Positions 8,759 through 15,726 of a DNA stretch of 64,000 nt are shown here, piece after piece. A program made the position numbers and the translations under genes. Origin of the DNA: JBGTIS01 sp041745535 (GTDB lineage: Bacteria; Bacteroidota; Bacteroidia; Cytophagales; Cyclobacteriaceae); assembly GCA_041745535.1 (NCBI GenBank), contig JBGTIS010000054.1, positions 1-64,000 of the forward strand, read 5' to 3'. The notes below the pieces were generated by a model. It saw only the letters and a program-made list of their open reading frames with translations, was not told where the DNA came from and did no database searches. Numbering within the stretch: the first letter of the stretch is position 1; each line of letters opens with the position of its first letter.

Positions 8759-8981
8759 GCAACAGTTTATCTCGATTGATAGGGATTGGACCTAATTCTT
8801 GTCCGAACAATTTTAATACCTGATTGACTTTATCCATTCTTAGCGTATCTTTCCCTTGCTCCAGATCACGTATAAACCGTAAACCAACGCCAGCTTTTTG
8901 TGCTAACTGGGGCTGCGTAAGTCTTAGCTTTTTTCTGCGATCCTTTAAAAATGAAGATAATGTATTTATTTCCTTATCCAT
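8745..8981 (-). CDS. HipB-like XRE-family repressor (78 aa)
   Basis: This is a compact helix-turn-helix protein: RRKKLRLTQPQLAQKAGVG forms the XRE scanning helices (about residues 15-33), followed by RFIRDLEQGKDTLRMDKVN. The length is typical of HipB. Gene order hipB-hipS-hipT with overlapping ends matches HipBST operons. It probably represses its own operon by binding the three palindromes directly upstream (8986-9084), the first only four bases from the start codon. It seems intact even though the kinase gene is broken. Confidence 0.85.
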   Translation of the reverse strand: MDKEINTLSSFLKDRRKKLRLTQPQLAQKAGVGLRFIRDLEQGKDTLRMDKVNQVLKLFGQELGPIPINRDKLLHEKS

Positions 8982-8985
8982 ATAA

Positions 8986-9084
8986 TATACCCCTTTGGGT
9001 ATAAATATAATAATTTAAATGTAATTATACCTTATTGGGTATATAATAATCAATATAATTAAGAAATATACCCTATCAGGTAGT
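8986..9084 (-). promoter_or_regulatory. Three palindromic operators of the hipB operon
   Basis: There are three 18-bp sites of form TATACCC-N4-GGGTATA. Site 1 (8986-9003) is a perfect palindrome. Site 2 (9026-9043) has one mismatch (TATACCT). Site 3 (9067-9084) has a weaker right half (AGGTAGT). The centres are 40 and 41 bp apart, close to four helical turns, so bound dimers would sit on the same face of the DNA. Site 1 is next to the hipB ATG. The same layout type (spaced inverted repeats) is known for HipB operators. Confidence 0.8.
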
Positions 9085-9088
9085 GTAC

Positions 9089-9369
9089 TCACAGGATTTC
9101 GTATTCTTGCTTCTTAATCAAATCTAGTTGCACTGCTTCAGTTCTCTGAAATGTGAATGCAGTAGATTGAGTGCCATCCCACGTGTATACGAAATATTGC
9201 TCAAATTCTGGTGTAATAGCAATTGTTTCAGCGCTGCGACCAGCCTCTGGACTGAGTATTTGGAATTCTGCAAGGCTAGGAAATAACTGAATTTGTGTTT
9301 GGGAGGTTGGCTGCACGATTTCAGATTGACGGGCTGAAACCAAGCCCAGTAGCAGAAGATTTTTTTCAT
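9089..9369 (-). pseudogene. Small exported protein, frameshift in poly-A tract
   Basis: The body (SARQSEIVQPTSQ through EYEIL, about 84 codons) reads in one frame. The natural start ATGAAAAAAATC, preceding a Leu-rich stretch, is one base out of frame. One extra A in the 7-base homopolymer (minus-strand A run, plus 9360-9366) would give MKKNLLLLGLVSARQSE, a short signal peptide joined to the body, about 93 residues. I do not recognise the family. It is either a recent frameshift, a homopolymer sequencing error, or slippage-controlled expression. It lies just upstream of the hip operators. Confidence 0.5.
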
Positions 9370-9482
9370 GTAAGTAACTGATTTTAAGTTTATTAGATAA
9401 GTAATAATAATCAAATCAGGGAACCTATGACAATTTTAGTATAATTATTTTTACAAAGAATATTCTTAATTATTGTTATATT

Positions 9483-9623
9483 ATGGAAAAATTCCCAAGT
9501 TGGAATGAATTATTTGGTGCTCATGTGCAGCAAGCAATATGGATAAACGTAAATGTGAATCAAAAGACAGCTACAGACTTCTCCTTATTCCTGAGGAAAT
9601 TGCTACTAATTATAGTGAAATAA
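9483..9623 (+). CDS. Possible 46-aa leader ORF overlapping the next gene
   Basis: An ATG at 9483 opens a frame reading MEKFPSWNELFGAHVQQAIW and continuing to a stop at 9621-9623. It overlaps the start of the 377-residue gene by 85 bp in another frame. The first 20 residues look protein-like, the rest less so. It could be a leader peptide, or the true N-terminus of the next gene separated by a frameshift. No family is recognised. Confidence 0.25.
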   Translation: MEKFPSWNELFGAHVQQAIWINVNVNQKTATDFSLFLRKLLLIIVK

Positions 9624-10672
9624 CTTATATTCAAGCTGCCGACGGCCATATTGATATTATCTGCTCTAACTGTGATAACCTGATTGCTTCATGTGTGGAG
9701 GAAAGTACAGTATCTAAATTAAGTGGCAATGTAATAAAATGTGATCTGTGCAAAAAGTATCTTTTCATAAATGATATTCCTACAGAGCGTGTAAGACAGT
9801 ATCATAATTATAATAATTTAAATTATCAATCTAGGTATAATGATTCCCAATATTCGTTATTAATAACTCAATTACCACAAATTTTATGTGCTTATCTTAG
9901 TAAACTTGTTTATCCCGATCATCGTTCAGGAACTTTTCCAATTAATGTTGTTTTGCATGAGATTAAACAGGCTCATAAGGAAGGGCTAATATTAGAAAGA
10001 GATACTAAGCTAGGGAAATTAACGATTTTAAAAAATAAGTTGATTTTAGTAAGTAAAAGGCCTGATATTCATGAGAGATTTAAAAATAAATTTAGAAAAG
10101 ATGATTGGCTCAACAACAGGATAAATTTTAATACAAATCAATTTGAATTATACATTGCAGGCACCCTGATTGAAAAGAATATAAAATTTGATATGCCTGA
10201 TCCGCCTGATTTTGTAATTGATGGGTTCGAAGATCCGTTAAATATAGAGTGTACTAGTTGTCGAAGCGAATACACTTTGGCTAAAAGTGAAGATGCACTG
10301 ATGGGAAATTTAAAGTGGAAAGTAGAAATTGCTGTTAAAAAAAAATCAAAAAAAGGGTATTGCTCAAAAAATACATTATTATGTATTGAAATAACAAATA
10401 TACTCTATACACTGATGATGCGTGGATTTAAAGCAAATGATTTAGATTTTGAATCATTATACCAAAATGATTTTTATGGATATGGTGGAATTGTTTTGTA
10501 TTATGGGCATTATGATGTTGGAAGGCACACTTTCAGATTTAAATTCGCTCCTCTTAATCCATTAGAAAACACCCCAAAACATTTGCTCTCATTGATGAAA
10601 ATAATGTGTACAAGCTCAACAAATTTAGGTACTTCAGAGGATGATCAATATGTCACCCCTGATTCAATATAA
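9539..10672 (+). CDS. Orphan protein: zinc ribbon plus PD-(D/E)XK-like core (377 aa)
   Basis: No close family is recognised. Visible parts are two CxxC knuckles (C42/C45 and C68/C71, a zinc-ribbon spacing), a middle region with a winged-helix-like feel (about 105-175), and a block from E203 through PPDF (D224) to NIECTS (E237). That block follows the order of a restriction-endonuclease-like fold (E...PD...ExK), though the usual Lys is replaced. A Lys-rich stretch and LCIEITN follow. The gene is far richer in A+T than its neighbours and lies beside a broken HipBST-like operon and near a transposase scrap, all signs of transfer. A defence or DNA-processing role is a guess. No signal peptide or membrane segment is seen. 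Confidence 0.6.
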   Translation: MDKRKCESKDSYRLLLIPEEIATNYSEITYIQAADGHIDIICSNCDNLIASCVEESTVSKLSGNVIKCDLCKKYLFINDIPTERVRQYHNYNNLNYQSRYNDSQYSLLITQLPQILCAYLSKLVYPDHRSGTFPINVVLHEIKQAHKEGLILERDTKLGKLTILKNKLILVSKRPDIHERFKNKFRKDDWLNNRINFNTNQFELYIAGTLIEKNIKFDMPDPPDFVIDGFEDPLNIECTSCRSEYTLAKSEDALMGNLKWKVEIAVKKKSKKGYCSKNTLLCIEITNILYTLMMRGFKANDLDFESLYQNDFYGYGGIVLYYGHYDVGRHTFRFKFAPLNPLENTPKHLLSLMKIMCTSSTNLGTSEDDQYVTPDSI

Positions 10673-10903
10673 TCCCTACTATATCCTTAAGATTACTATT
10701 ATCTATACCGATCTAGAAAGGCTGAACCCTTCTTCTTAATTAAATAATCTTCTCTGCATTTCTGTGATTTTTCTCGTTCTTTTAGTGCAAGTGATGGCTT
10801 TTAATGATGACGTAAATTTTGTTACCACTTTGTTCCGATACAGATTTGAGACAAATTGTTTAGAAAATAGCCATTTGGTTCCCTCTATGTTCTTGAATGG
10901 CAA

Positions 10904-10944
10904 TAAAAAAACCCTAAGCTATTAAAATTTAACAACTTAGGGTT
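10904..10944 (-). terminator. Terminator of distal tRNA-Lys
   Basis: On the minus strand an 8-bp stem (plus-strand arms ACCCTAAG at 10911-10918 and CTTAGGGT at 10936-10943) is followed by a run of seven T. It lies 9 bp downstream of the tRNA at 10953-11025. Confidence 0.8.
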
Positions 10945-10952
10945 ATAACTTG

Positions 10953-11025
10953 TGATCCCGCTGGGATTCGAACCCAGGACCCACGCCTTAAAAGGGCGTT
11001 GCTCTACCAGCTGAGCTACAGAATC
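10953..11025 (-). tRNA. tRNA-Lys (anticodon TTT), copy 1
   Basis: The 73-nt cloverleaf reads from GATTCTG (acceptor) with D-arm GCTC...GAGC, anticodon stem ACGCC/GGCGT around loop CTTTTAA, and T-arm CTGGGTTCGAATCCCAG. It ends with discriminator A and no encoded CCA. Anticodon TTT decodes Lys AAA/AAG. It is identical to the second copy 158 bp away and has its own terminator. Confidence 0.95.
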
Positions 11026-11125
11026 ATAATGATTAGGCAATGGCGGATCGTAATTCTCTGCTAAATTAAGTATCCTTACTGATTTTTTTGCCTGTTTTCT
11101 CTTTTTTAAAAATTTAAGACTTTCG

Positions 11126-11167
11126 GCAAAAAAATAAAAAAGTCCTGAATGCCTAGCTCCAGGACTC
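11126..11167 (-). terminator. Terminator of proximal tRNA-Lys
   Basis: Arms AGTCCTG (11141-11147) and CAGGACT (11160-11166) form a stem. On the minus strand it is followed by a T-rich tract (plus A run 11128-11140). It stands between the two tRNA genes, so the downstream copy needs read-through or its own promoter. Confidence 0.75.
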
Positions 11168-11183
11168 TTTTGTTTGCTATTGG

Positions 11184-11256
11184 TGATCCCGCTGGGATTC
11201 GAACCCAGGACCCACGCCTTAAAAGGGCGTTGCTCTACCAGCTGAGCTACAGAATC
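11184..11256 (-). tRNA. tRNA-Lys (anticodon TTT), copy 2
   Basis: This 73-nt gene is identical base for base to the copy at 10953-11025. The loop is CTTTTAA with anticodon TTT, and the T-arm is canonical. A strong Bacteroidota promoter lies about 50 bp upstream on the minus strand. The duplication of a single tRNA as a tandem pair suggests a dosage increase. Confidence 0.95.
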
Positions 11257-11304
11257 ATTAATTTAAATTTTAATTTTCTCTTTGCGTTTCTGTAAATTGC
11301 GGTG

Positions 11305-11335
11305 CAAAAATAAGAGGCTATGACAAAAAACCAAA
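11305..11335 (-). promoter_or_regulatory. Bacteroidota-type promoter for tRNA-Lys
   Basis: On the minus strand TTTG (plus 11332-11335) is followed after 19 bases by TATTTTTG (plus 11305-11312), matching the TTTG-N19-TANNTTTG consensus of the Bacteroidota primary sigma factor. Transcription would start near 11298, about 40 bases before the tRNA. The -33 part lies inside the first codons of the divergent gene at 11320. Confidence 0.7.
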
Positions 11336-12069
11336 GGGTAGATCATAAATTTACTTTTCTTTTCTTTTTCATTTATTTTCTACCGCTTTTTCAGGCTGCC
11401 GCACAGGCACCGGAAATGGAATTACAACGGGCTGATTCATTGTTTGATCAGAAGGAGTATACCGAATCGCTGCGTATTTATCAGGAGCTGTTTCAGCTGC
11501 ACTGGGTTGCCTCTCCGGCTATGCTGATCAGGATGGCGTATATAGAGGAAGGGCTGGGCGATTATAGTCAGGCCCTGTTTTACCTGAATGAATATTTTAT
11601 CCAGACCAACGACGAACTGGTACTTTCTAAAATGAAAGAACTGGCCGAAGCGCATAACCTGAAGGGGTATGCCTATGACGATTATGACCTGTTGCAGAAT
11701 TTTTTCAGGCAATACCGCTACCTTACCATTTTCTCTGTGTTGGGTCTGGCCGTTGCCGGTTTGTTTATTTTTGCCCTGCGCAGAAAAAAGTATGCGGAAC
11801 GTCCCTACGGCATCGGTGGCTTTTATCTGGTTATTATGCTAATTCTGTTTTTTCTCATCAATTATTCCGATATAGACCGCCGGGCTATTATTGTGTACGA
11901 CCATTCGTATATCATGAGCGGGCCGTCAGCCGGGGCGGAAGTGATCTATATCAGCGAAAAAGGACATCGGGTACCCGTGGAAAAGCGGGAAGATATCTGG
12001 CTGGAAATTCTGTGGGAAGGCCAGAAAGCCTATATCCGGCAGGCCGATGTAGAACTGCTGCATAATTGA
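11320..12069 (+). CDS. TPR and SH3 domain membrane protein (249 aa)
   Basis: A signal-like N-terminus (to about residue 28, ending AAAQ) is followed by TPR-type helices (about 32-115: ADSLFDQKEYTESLRIYQEL, then MAYIEEGLGDYSQALFYLNEY). Two membrane segments follow (about 134-153 and 165-183), then a C-terminal bacterial SH3 domain (about 190-248). The combination resembles the BatE-like proteins of Bacteroidota, but no Bat neighbours are present, so that name is not given. The TPR part is probably periplasmic and serves as a scaffold. The gene stands alone, divergent from tRNA-Lys. Confidence 0.7.
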   Translation: MTKNQRVDHKFTFLFFFIYFLPLFQAAAQAPEMELQRADSLFDQKEYTESLRIYQELFQLHWVASPAMLIRMAYIEEGLGDYSQALFYLNEYFIQTNDELVLSKMKELAEAHNLKGYAYDDYDLLQNFFRQYRYLTIFSVLGLAVAGLFIFALRRKKYAERPYGIGGFYLVIMLILFFLINYSDIDRRAIIVYDHSYIMSGPSAGAEVIYISEKGHRVPVEKREDIWLEILWEGQKAYIRQADVELLHN

Positions 12070-12176
12070 CCTTTGTACTGCCATAACCATCTGTATTCTT
12101 GCCAAATTTGTAGTACAACAATAGTATAAAATTTTACGTAAATGGTTATCCGGATCAATTAACTTAATCATACCGC

Positions 12177-13397
12177 ATGATAGAATCATTTGCTATTGCT
12201 AATAAAAAAGAAACCGCCGTTTTGGTGGCTTTAATTACCCAGTCGCAACCGGCTGATAAAGTGGAAGAATACCTGCGGGAACTGGCATTTCTGGCCGAAA
12301 CCGCTGGAGCCACCACGGTTGGCACTTTTACCCAAAAGTTGGAAAGGCCCGATGTGGCTACTTTTGTGGGGCGTGGTAAAGCGGAAGAAATTAAAAAATT
12401 TGTGAAAGCGCAGGAAGCCGATATGGTGATTTTCGACGACGACCTTTCGCCTTCTCAGGTGCGTAACCTGGAAAAAATTATGGAATGTAAAATTCTGGAT
12501 CGCAGTCTGCTGATCCTGAATATATTTTCCAGCCGGGCAAAAACGTCTCAGGCCAAAACCCAGGTAGAACTGGCGCAGTACCAATACATTTTACCACGAC
12601 TTACCAAAATGTGGAGCCACCTTTCCAAGCAAAAAGGAGGTATTGGTATGCGGGGACCTGGTGAAAAGGAACTGGAAACAGACCGGCGGATTGTGCGCGA
12701 TAAAATAGCCTTGTTTGGTAAAAAGCTGGAAAAAATTGACAAGCAAAGCGAAACCCGTCGCAAAGCCCGCTCAAAAGTGGTGCGGGTGGCCCTGGTAGGG
12801 TATACCAATGTGGGCAAATCAACCCTGATGAACCTGCTTTCTAAAGAAACCGTATTCGCGGAAAATAAATTATTCGCTACGGTAGATTCTACCGTAAGGA
12901 AAGTGGTAATCAATCAGATTCCTTTTTTGCTCACCGATACGGTAGGGTTTATCAGAAAATTGCCCCACACGCTGATTGAATGTTTTAAATCAACGTTGGA
13001 CGAAGTACGGGAAGCCGACATTCTGATGCATGTGGTAGACGTTTCGCATCCTTCTTTTGAAGAGCAGATTGCCATTGTGGATAAAACCCTCACTGAAATA
13101 GGGGCGGCAGATAAACCTACTATTATGGTGTATAACAAAGTAGACCTGCTGCTGGAACAACTGCGGCAGGATAACGGTTATGCCGAAAACGGACATGCCG
13201 TGTCTGTACAGGACGAAATTAAACAGCTGGAAACTTCTTATCTGAATAAAGAAAAAAATAGCACCGTATTTATTTCCGCTGCCGAAAAAATCAACCTGAA
13301 AGCACTAAGAAAAACGCTTTTCAAAAAAGTATCTAAAAAATACTATCAGATTTACCCGAACTATACGAAAGATTCGGTATACGAAGAGGGCATATGA
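12177..13397 (+). CDS. hflX: GTPase HflX
   Basis: HflX is a ribosome-associated GTPase that splits stalled or heat-damaged 70S ribosomes. It shows the N-terminal HflX domain with TFVGRGKAEEI and ILDRSLLILNIFSSRA, a central coiled linker with the GGIGMRGPGEKELETDRR signature, and the G domain: G1 GYTNVGKS (about residue 207), G3 DTVGF (about 254) and G4 NKVD (about 320). Length 406 is normal. Its stop overlaps the start of the M28 peptidase gene by 4 bp (ATGA), implying coupled translation, though a functional link is not obvious. Confidence 0.95.
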   Translation: MIESFAIANKKETAVLVALITQSQPADKVEEYLRELAFLAETAGATTVGTFTQKLERPDVATFVGRGKAEEIKKFVKAQEADMVIFDDDLSPSQVRNLEKIMECKILDRSLLILNIFSSRAKTSQAKTQVELAQYQYILPRLTKMWSHLSKQKGGIGMRGPGEKELETDRRIVRDKIALFGKKLEKIDKQSETRRKARSKVVRVALVGYTNVGKSTLMNLLSKETVFAENKLFATVDSTVRKVVINQIPFLLTDTVGFIRKLPHTLIECFKSTLDEVREADILMHVVDVSHPSFEEQIAIVDKTLTEIGAADKPTIMVYNKVDLLLEQLRQDNGYAENGHAVSVQDEIKQLETSYLNKEKNSTVFISAAEKINLKALRKTLFKKVSKKYYQIYPNYTKDSVYEEGI

Positions 13398-14857
13398 AAT
13401 GGATACTGCTTGCGCTGATATTATTTAGCATCTCATTGGTATCCTGCGCCCAGATTTCCGAAGTGGAACAGATCAGGGAAAGTGTTTCGCCGCAGGTTTC
13501 TGAAGCGCATATCCGTTTTCTGGCTGCCGATGAACTGAAAGGCAGGGCCATTGGCACGCCTGAACTTGATTTGGCAGCCCGTTATATTGCCGAGCAGTTC
13601 AGGAGCTTTGGCCTGCGAACTTTTCCGCAGGCGGATGATTATTTTCAAAAGGTACCTTTATTTAACCATTATCCACCTGAAACTACTGAATTGCAGGTGG
13701 ATAATCAGGTATTTGGCCAGGGAATGGAAATGGCGGTGGTAAACGGACCAGATGACCAGCTTACCGGCGAACTGTTTTTTTTAAAGGGCCCGGCTGGCGA
13801 TAATTCTGACCTGAGCGGTAAAATAGTAGTGGCCCAAGGCGATACGGCTACCCAGGAAGAAATATTTGGTTTTTTAACAGCAGGAAAAAAAAAGGCGAAT
13901 CAGGTAGCTGAACGGGGAGCTTTGGCATATTTAGAAGTATATCAGTATCCTGGAATTCCCTGGTCGGCGGTAGTTGGGGGTTTGCATCAGAAACAAATGC
14001 ATATTGAAAATCAGGAGGGCGATACCCACATCCCTTTTCTGCTACTTTCAGAAGACACTTTCAGAAAAATTTATACAAAGCGAAAATCTGTTGGTTCCTT
14101 AACCATACAGGGTTTCCGCAAGCTTCCCATACCTGCTAAAAACGTGGTAGGATATATACCCGGTACCGATCCTGAATTAAAAGAGCAATATCTGGTTTTA
14201 TCAGCCCATTACGACCACATTGGTACTACCCAAAGCACGTTATTCACCGATTCTGTGTATAATGGGGCGCGGGATAATGCGGTGGGTACTACCGCTTTGC
14301 TCAATGCCGCGCGATATTTTGGTAAAAATCCACCCAAACGTTCTGTGATTTTTTTAGCCCTTACCGCGGAAGAAATCGGATTGGTAGGTAGCCGGTGGTT
14401 TGTAGAACATCCGCTTGTACCACTGGAAAAAATAGTTTTTAACCTGAATTCCGATGAAGCTGGTTACAACGATACCACCCTGGTCACGGTAATTGGGCTG
14501 TACCGGACCAGCGCGGAACAAAATATTACCCAGGCCGCCCAATTAATGGGATTTGATATTAATGACGATCCCGCCCCGGAGCAAAACCTGTACGATCGGT
14601 CCGACAATGTGAGTTTTGCAAAGGTGGGTATTCCTGCCATAAACCTTTCACCGGGAATGACCGGATTTGATCAGGAAATTATGAAATACTATCATAAGGT
14701 TACGGATGAAGCGAACACACTGAATTTTCTTTACCTGGAACGGGTTTTTGAAACCTATATACTGGTAGCCCAAAAAATTGCCAATAGTACCGAAGTTCCA
14801 TTCTGGCGTGCTGAAGACAAATATGAACCTTCCGGAAAAAAATTATATGGCCTGTAA
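13394..14857 (+). CDS. M28-family zinc aminopeptidase, lipoprotein (487 aa)
   Basis: The N-terminus has a lipoprotein signal with lipobox LVSC (Cys18), so the enzyme is exported and lipid-anchored. A PA-like insert (about 100-235) precedes the metallopeptidase core. Its di-zinc ligands are in order: SAHYDHIG (His about 274), GARDNAVG (Asp about 294), the catalytic pair in AEEIGLVG (about 324), Asp in NSDEAGY (about 352) and His in YYHKVTDE (about 433). The M28 family cleaves N-terminal residues from peptides. It is translationally coupled to hflX. Peptide scavenging is the likely role. Confidence 0.88.
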   Translation: MKWILLALILFSISLVSCAQISEVEQIRESVSPQVSEAHIRFLAADELKGRAIGTPELDLAARYIAEQFRSFGLRTFPQADDYFQKVPLFNHYPPETTELQVDNQVFGQGMEMAVVNGPDDQLTGELFFLKGPAGDNSDLSGKIVVAQGDTATQEEIFGFLTAGKKKANQVAERGALAYLEVYQYPGIPWSAVVGGLHQKQMHIENQEGDTHIPFLLLSEDTFRKIYTKRKSVGSLTIQGFRKLPIPAKNVVGYIPGTDPELKEQYLVLSAHYDHIGTTQSTLFTDSVYNGARDNAVGTTALLNAARYFGKNPPKRSVIFLALTAEEIGLVGSRWFVEHPLVPLEKIVFNLNSDEAGYNDTTLVTVIGLYRTSAEQNITQAAQLMGFDINDDPAPEQNLYDRSDNVSFAKVGIPAINLSPGMTGFDQEIMKYYHKVTDEANTLNFLYLERVFETYILVAQKIANSTEVPFWRAEDKYEPSGKKLYGL

Positions 14858-14858
14858 G

Positions 14859-14889
14859 TTGCCCGGTGAGGAATGTTTTTGAACCTTTG
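14859..14889 (+). promoter_or_regulatory. Possible promoter for ppa
   Basis: TTG (14859-14861), 20 bases, then AACCTTTG (14882-14889) approximates the Bacteroidota consensus, with one mismatch in the -7 box (AA instead of TA). It supports the start at 14903 rather than an upstream ATG at 14873 that would lie inside the promoter. Confidence 0.4.
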
Positions 14890-14902
14890 CGAAAAAAAAG
14901 AT

Positions 14903-15433
14903 ATGAATAATCCCTGGCATGATGTGCCTACTGGTAAAAGAGCCCCTGGCGTAGTGAATGGTATTATTGAAATACCCAAAGGATCGCGGGCCAAGTATGA
15001 GCTGGATAAAGAAAGTGGTTTGCTGATGTTGGACCGGGTGCTGTATTCCTCGGTATATTATCCGGCTAATTATGGGTTTATTCCCCGAACCTACTGCGAC
15101 GACAAAGATCCGCTGGATATTCTGGTATTGTCACAAATTGATATTGTGCCTTTGTGCCTGGTATCCGCTAAAGTAATTGGCGTAATGCGGATGTTAGACA
15201 ATGGCGAGGCCGATGACAAAATTATCGCGGTGGCGGAAGAAGATATGAGTTTTAACCACCTGAACGACATCAGCGAAATGCCGAATCATTTTATCAGAGA
15301 AATGCAGAATTTCTTTGAAGATTATAAAAAGCTGGAACATAAAACAGTGGTGGTAGAGGAATTTCAGAACCGGGAACTTGCGCTACAGATTGTGGAAAAA
15401 AGTATTGTGGATTACAATACCATGTTTAAATAA
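14903..15433 (+). CDS. ppa: Inorganic pyrophosphatase (class I)
   Basis: Hydrolyses pyrophosphate to drive biosynthesis in the cytoplasm. Family I features are IPKGSRAKYELDKESG near the N-terminus, YPANYGFIPRTYCDDKDPLDILVL with the metal-binding aspartates (D in CDDKDPLD), and a downstream acidic pair near MRMLDNGEADDKI. I chose the ATG at 14903 (MNNPWHDV) because the family usually starts there. The frame upstream (MFLNLCEKKD) overlaps a promoter-like sequence. It would be 176 residues, normal for bacteria. Confidence 0.95.
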   Translation: MNNPWHDVPTGKRAPGVVNGIIEIPKGSRAKYELDKESGLLMLDRVLYSSVYYPANYGFIPRTYCDDKDPLDILVLSQIDIVPLCLVSAKVIGVMRMLDNGEADDKIIAVAEEDMSFNHLNDISEMPNHFIREMQNFFEDYKKLEHKTVVVEEFQNRELALQIVEKSIVDYNTMFK

Positions 15434-15442
15434 ACCGAAGGG

Positions 15443-15584
15443 AAGTAAGTGGACAAATGTTTAAGGGCATTTCCCCAATTCCCCCAGATAAGCGATAGCG
15501 CCCGGTGAATTCCGCGGTGGCCGGAATAAATCCGGTCGGCGCCCCAACGGGGAGAATGCCCTAAAACTATTGCTCACCTGCTTA
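15443..15584. repeat. Long imperfect palindromic intergenic element
   Basis: Two outer arms of about 35 bases (AAGTAAGTGGACAAATG at 15443, and TCACCTGCTT ending at 15584) are inverted copies with mismatches. They include TTAAGGGCATT against AATGCCCTAA and CCCC against GGGG. An inner G+C-rich pair (GCGCCCGGTGAATTCCG about 15498-15514; CGGAATAAATCCGGTCGGCGC about 15522-15542) closes the structure. The whole could fold as one hairpin of about 140 bases. It may be a REP/MITE-like mobile palindrome or a structured RNA. No T run follows, so it is not a simple terminator. Confidence 0.65.
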
Positions 15585-15726
15585 ATAAAAACTATGCCTT
15601 AAACTTTCCAACTTAATGTAGCCGGTAGGTGTCGTAGTAAATAATACCAAAATAGTTAACTGTACGTTCATTAAATGGTTTACGGGCGATTCCAGCCTGT
15701 AGCATTCAATTAAATCATATCACCAA

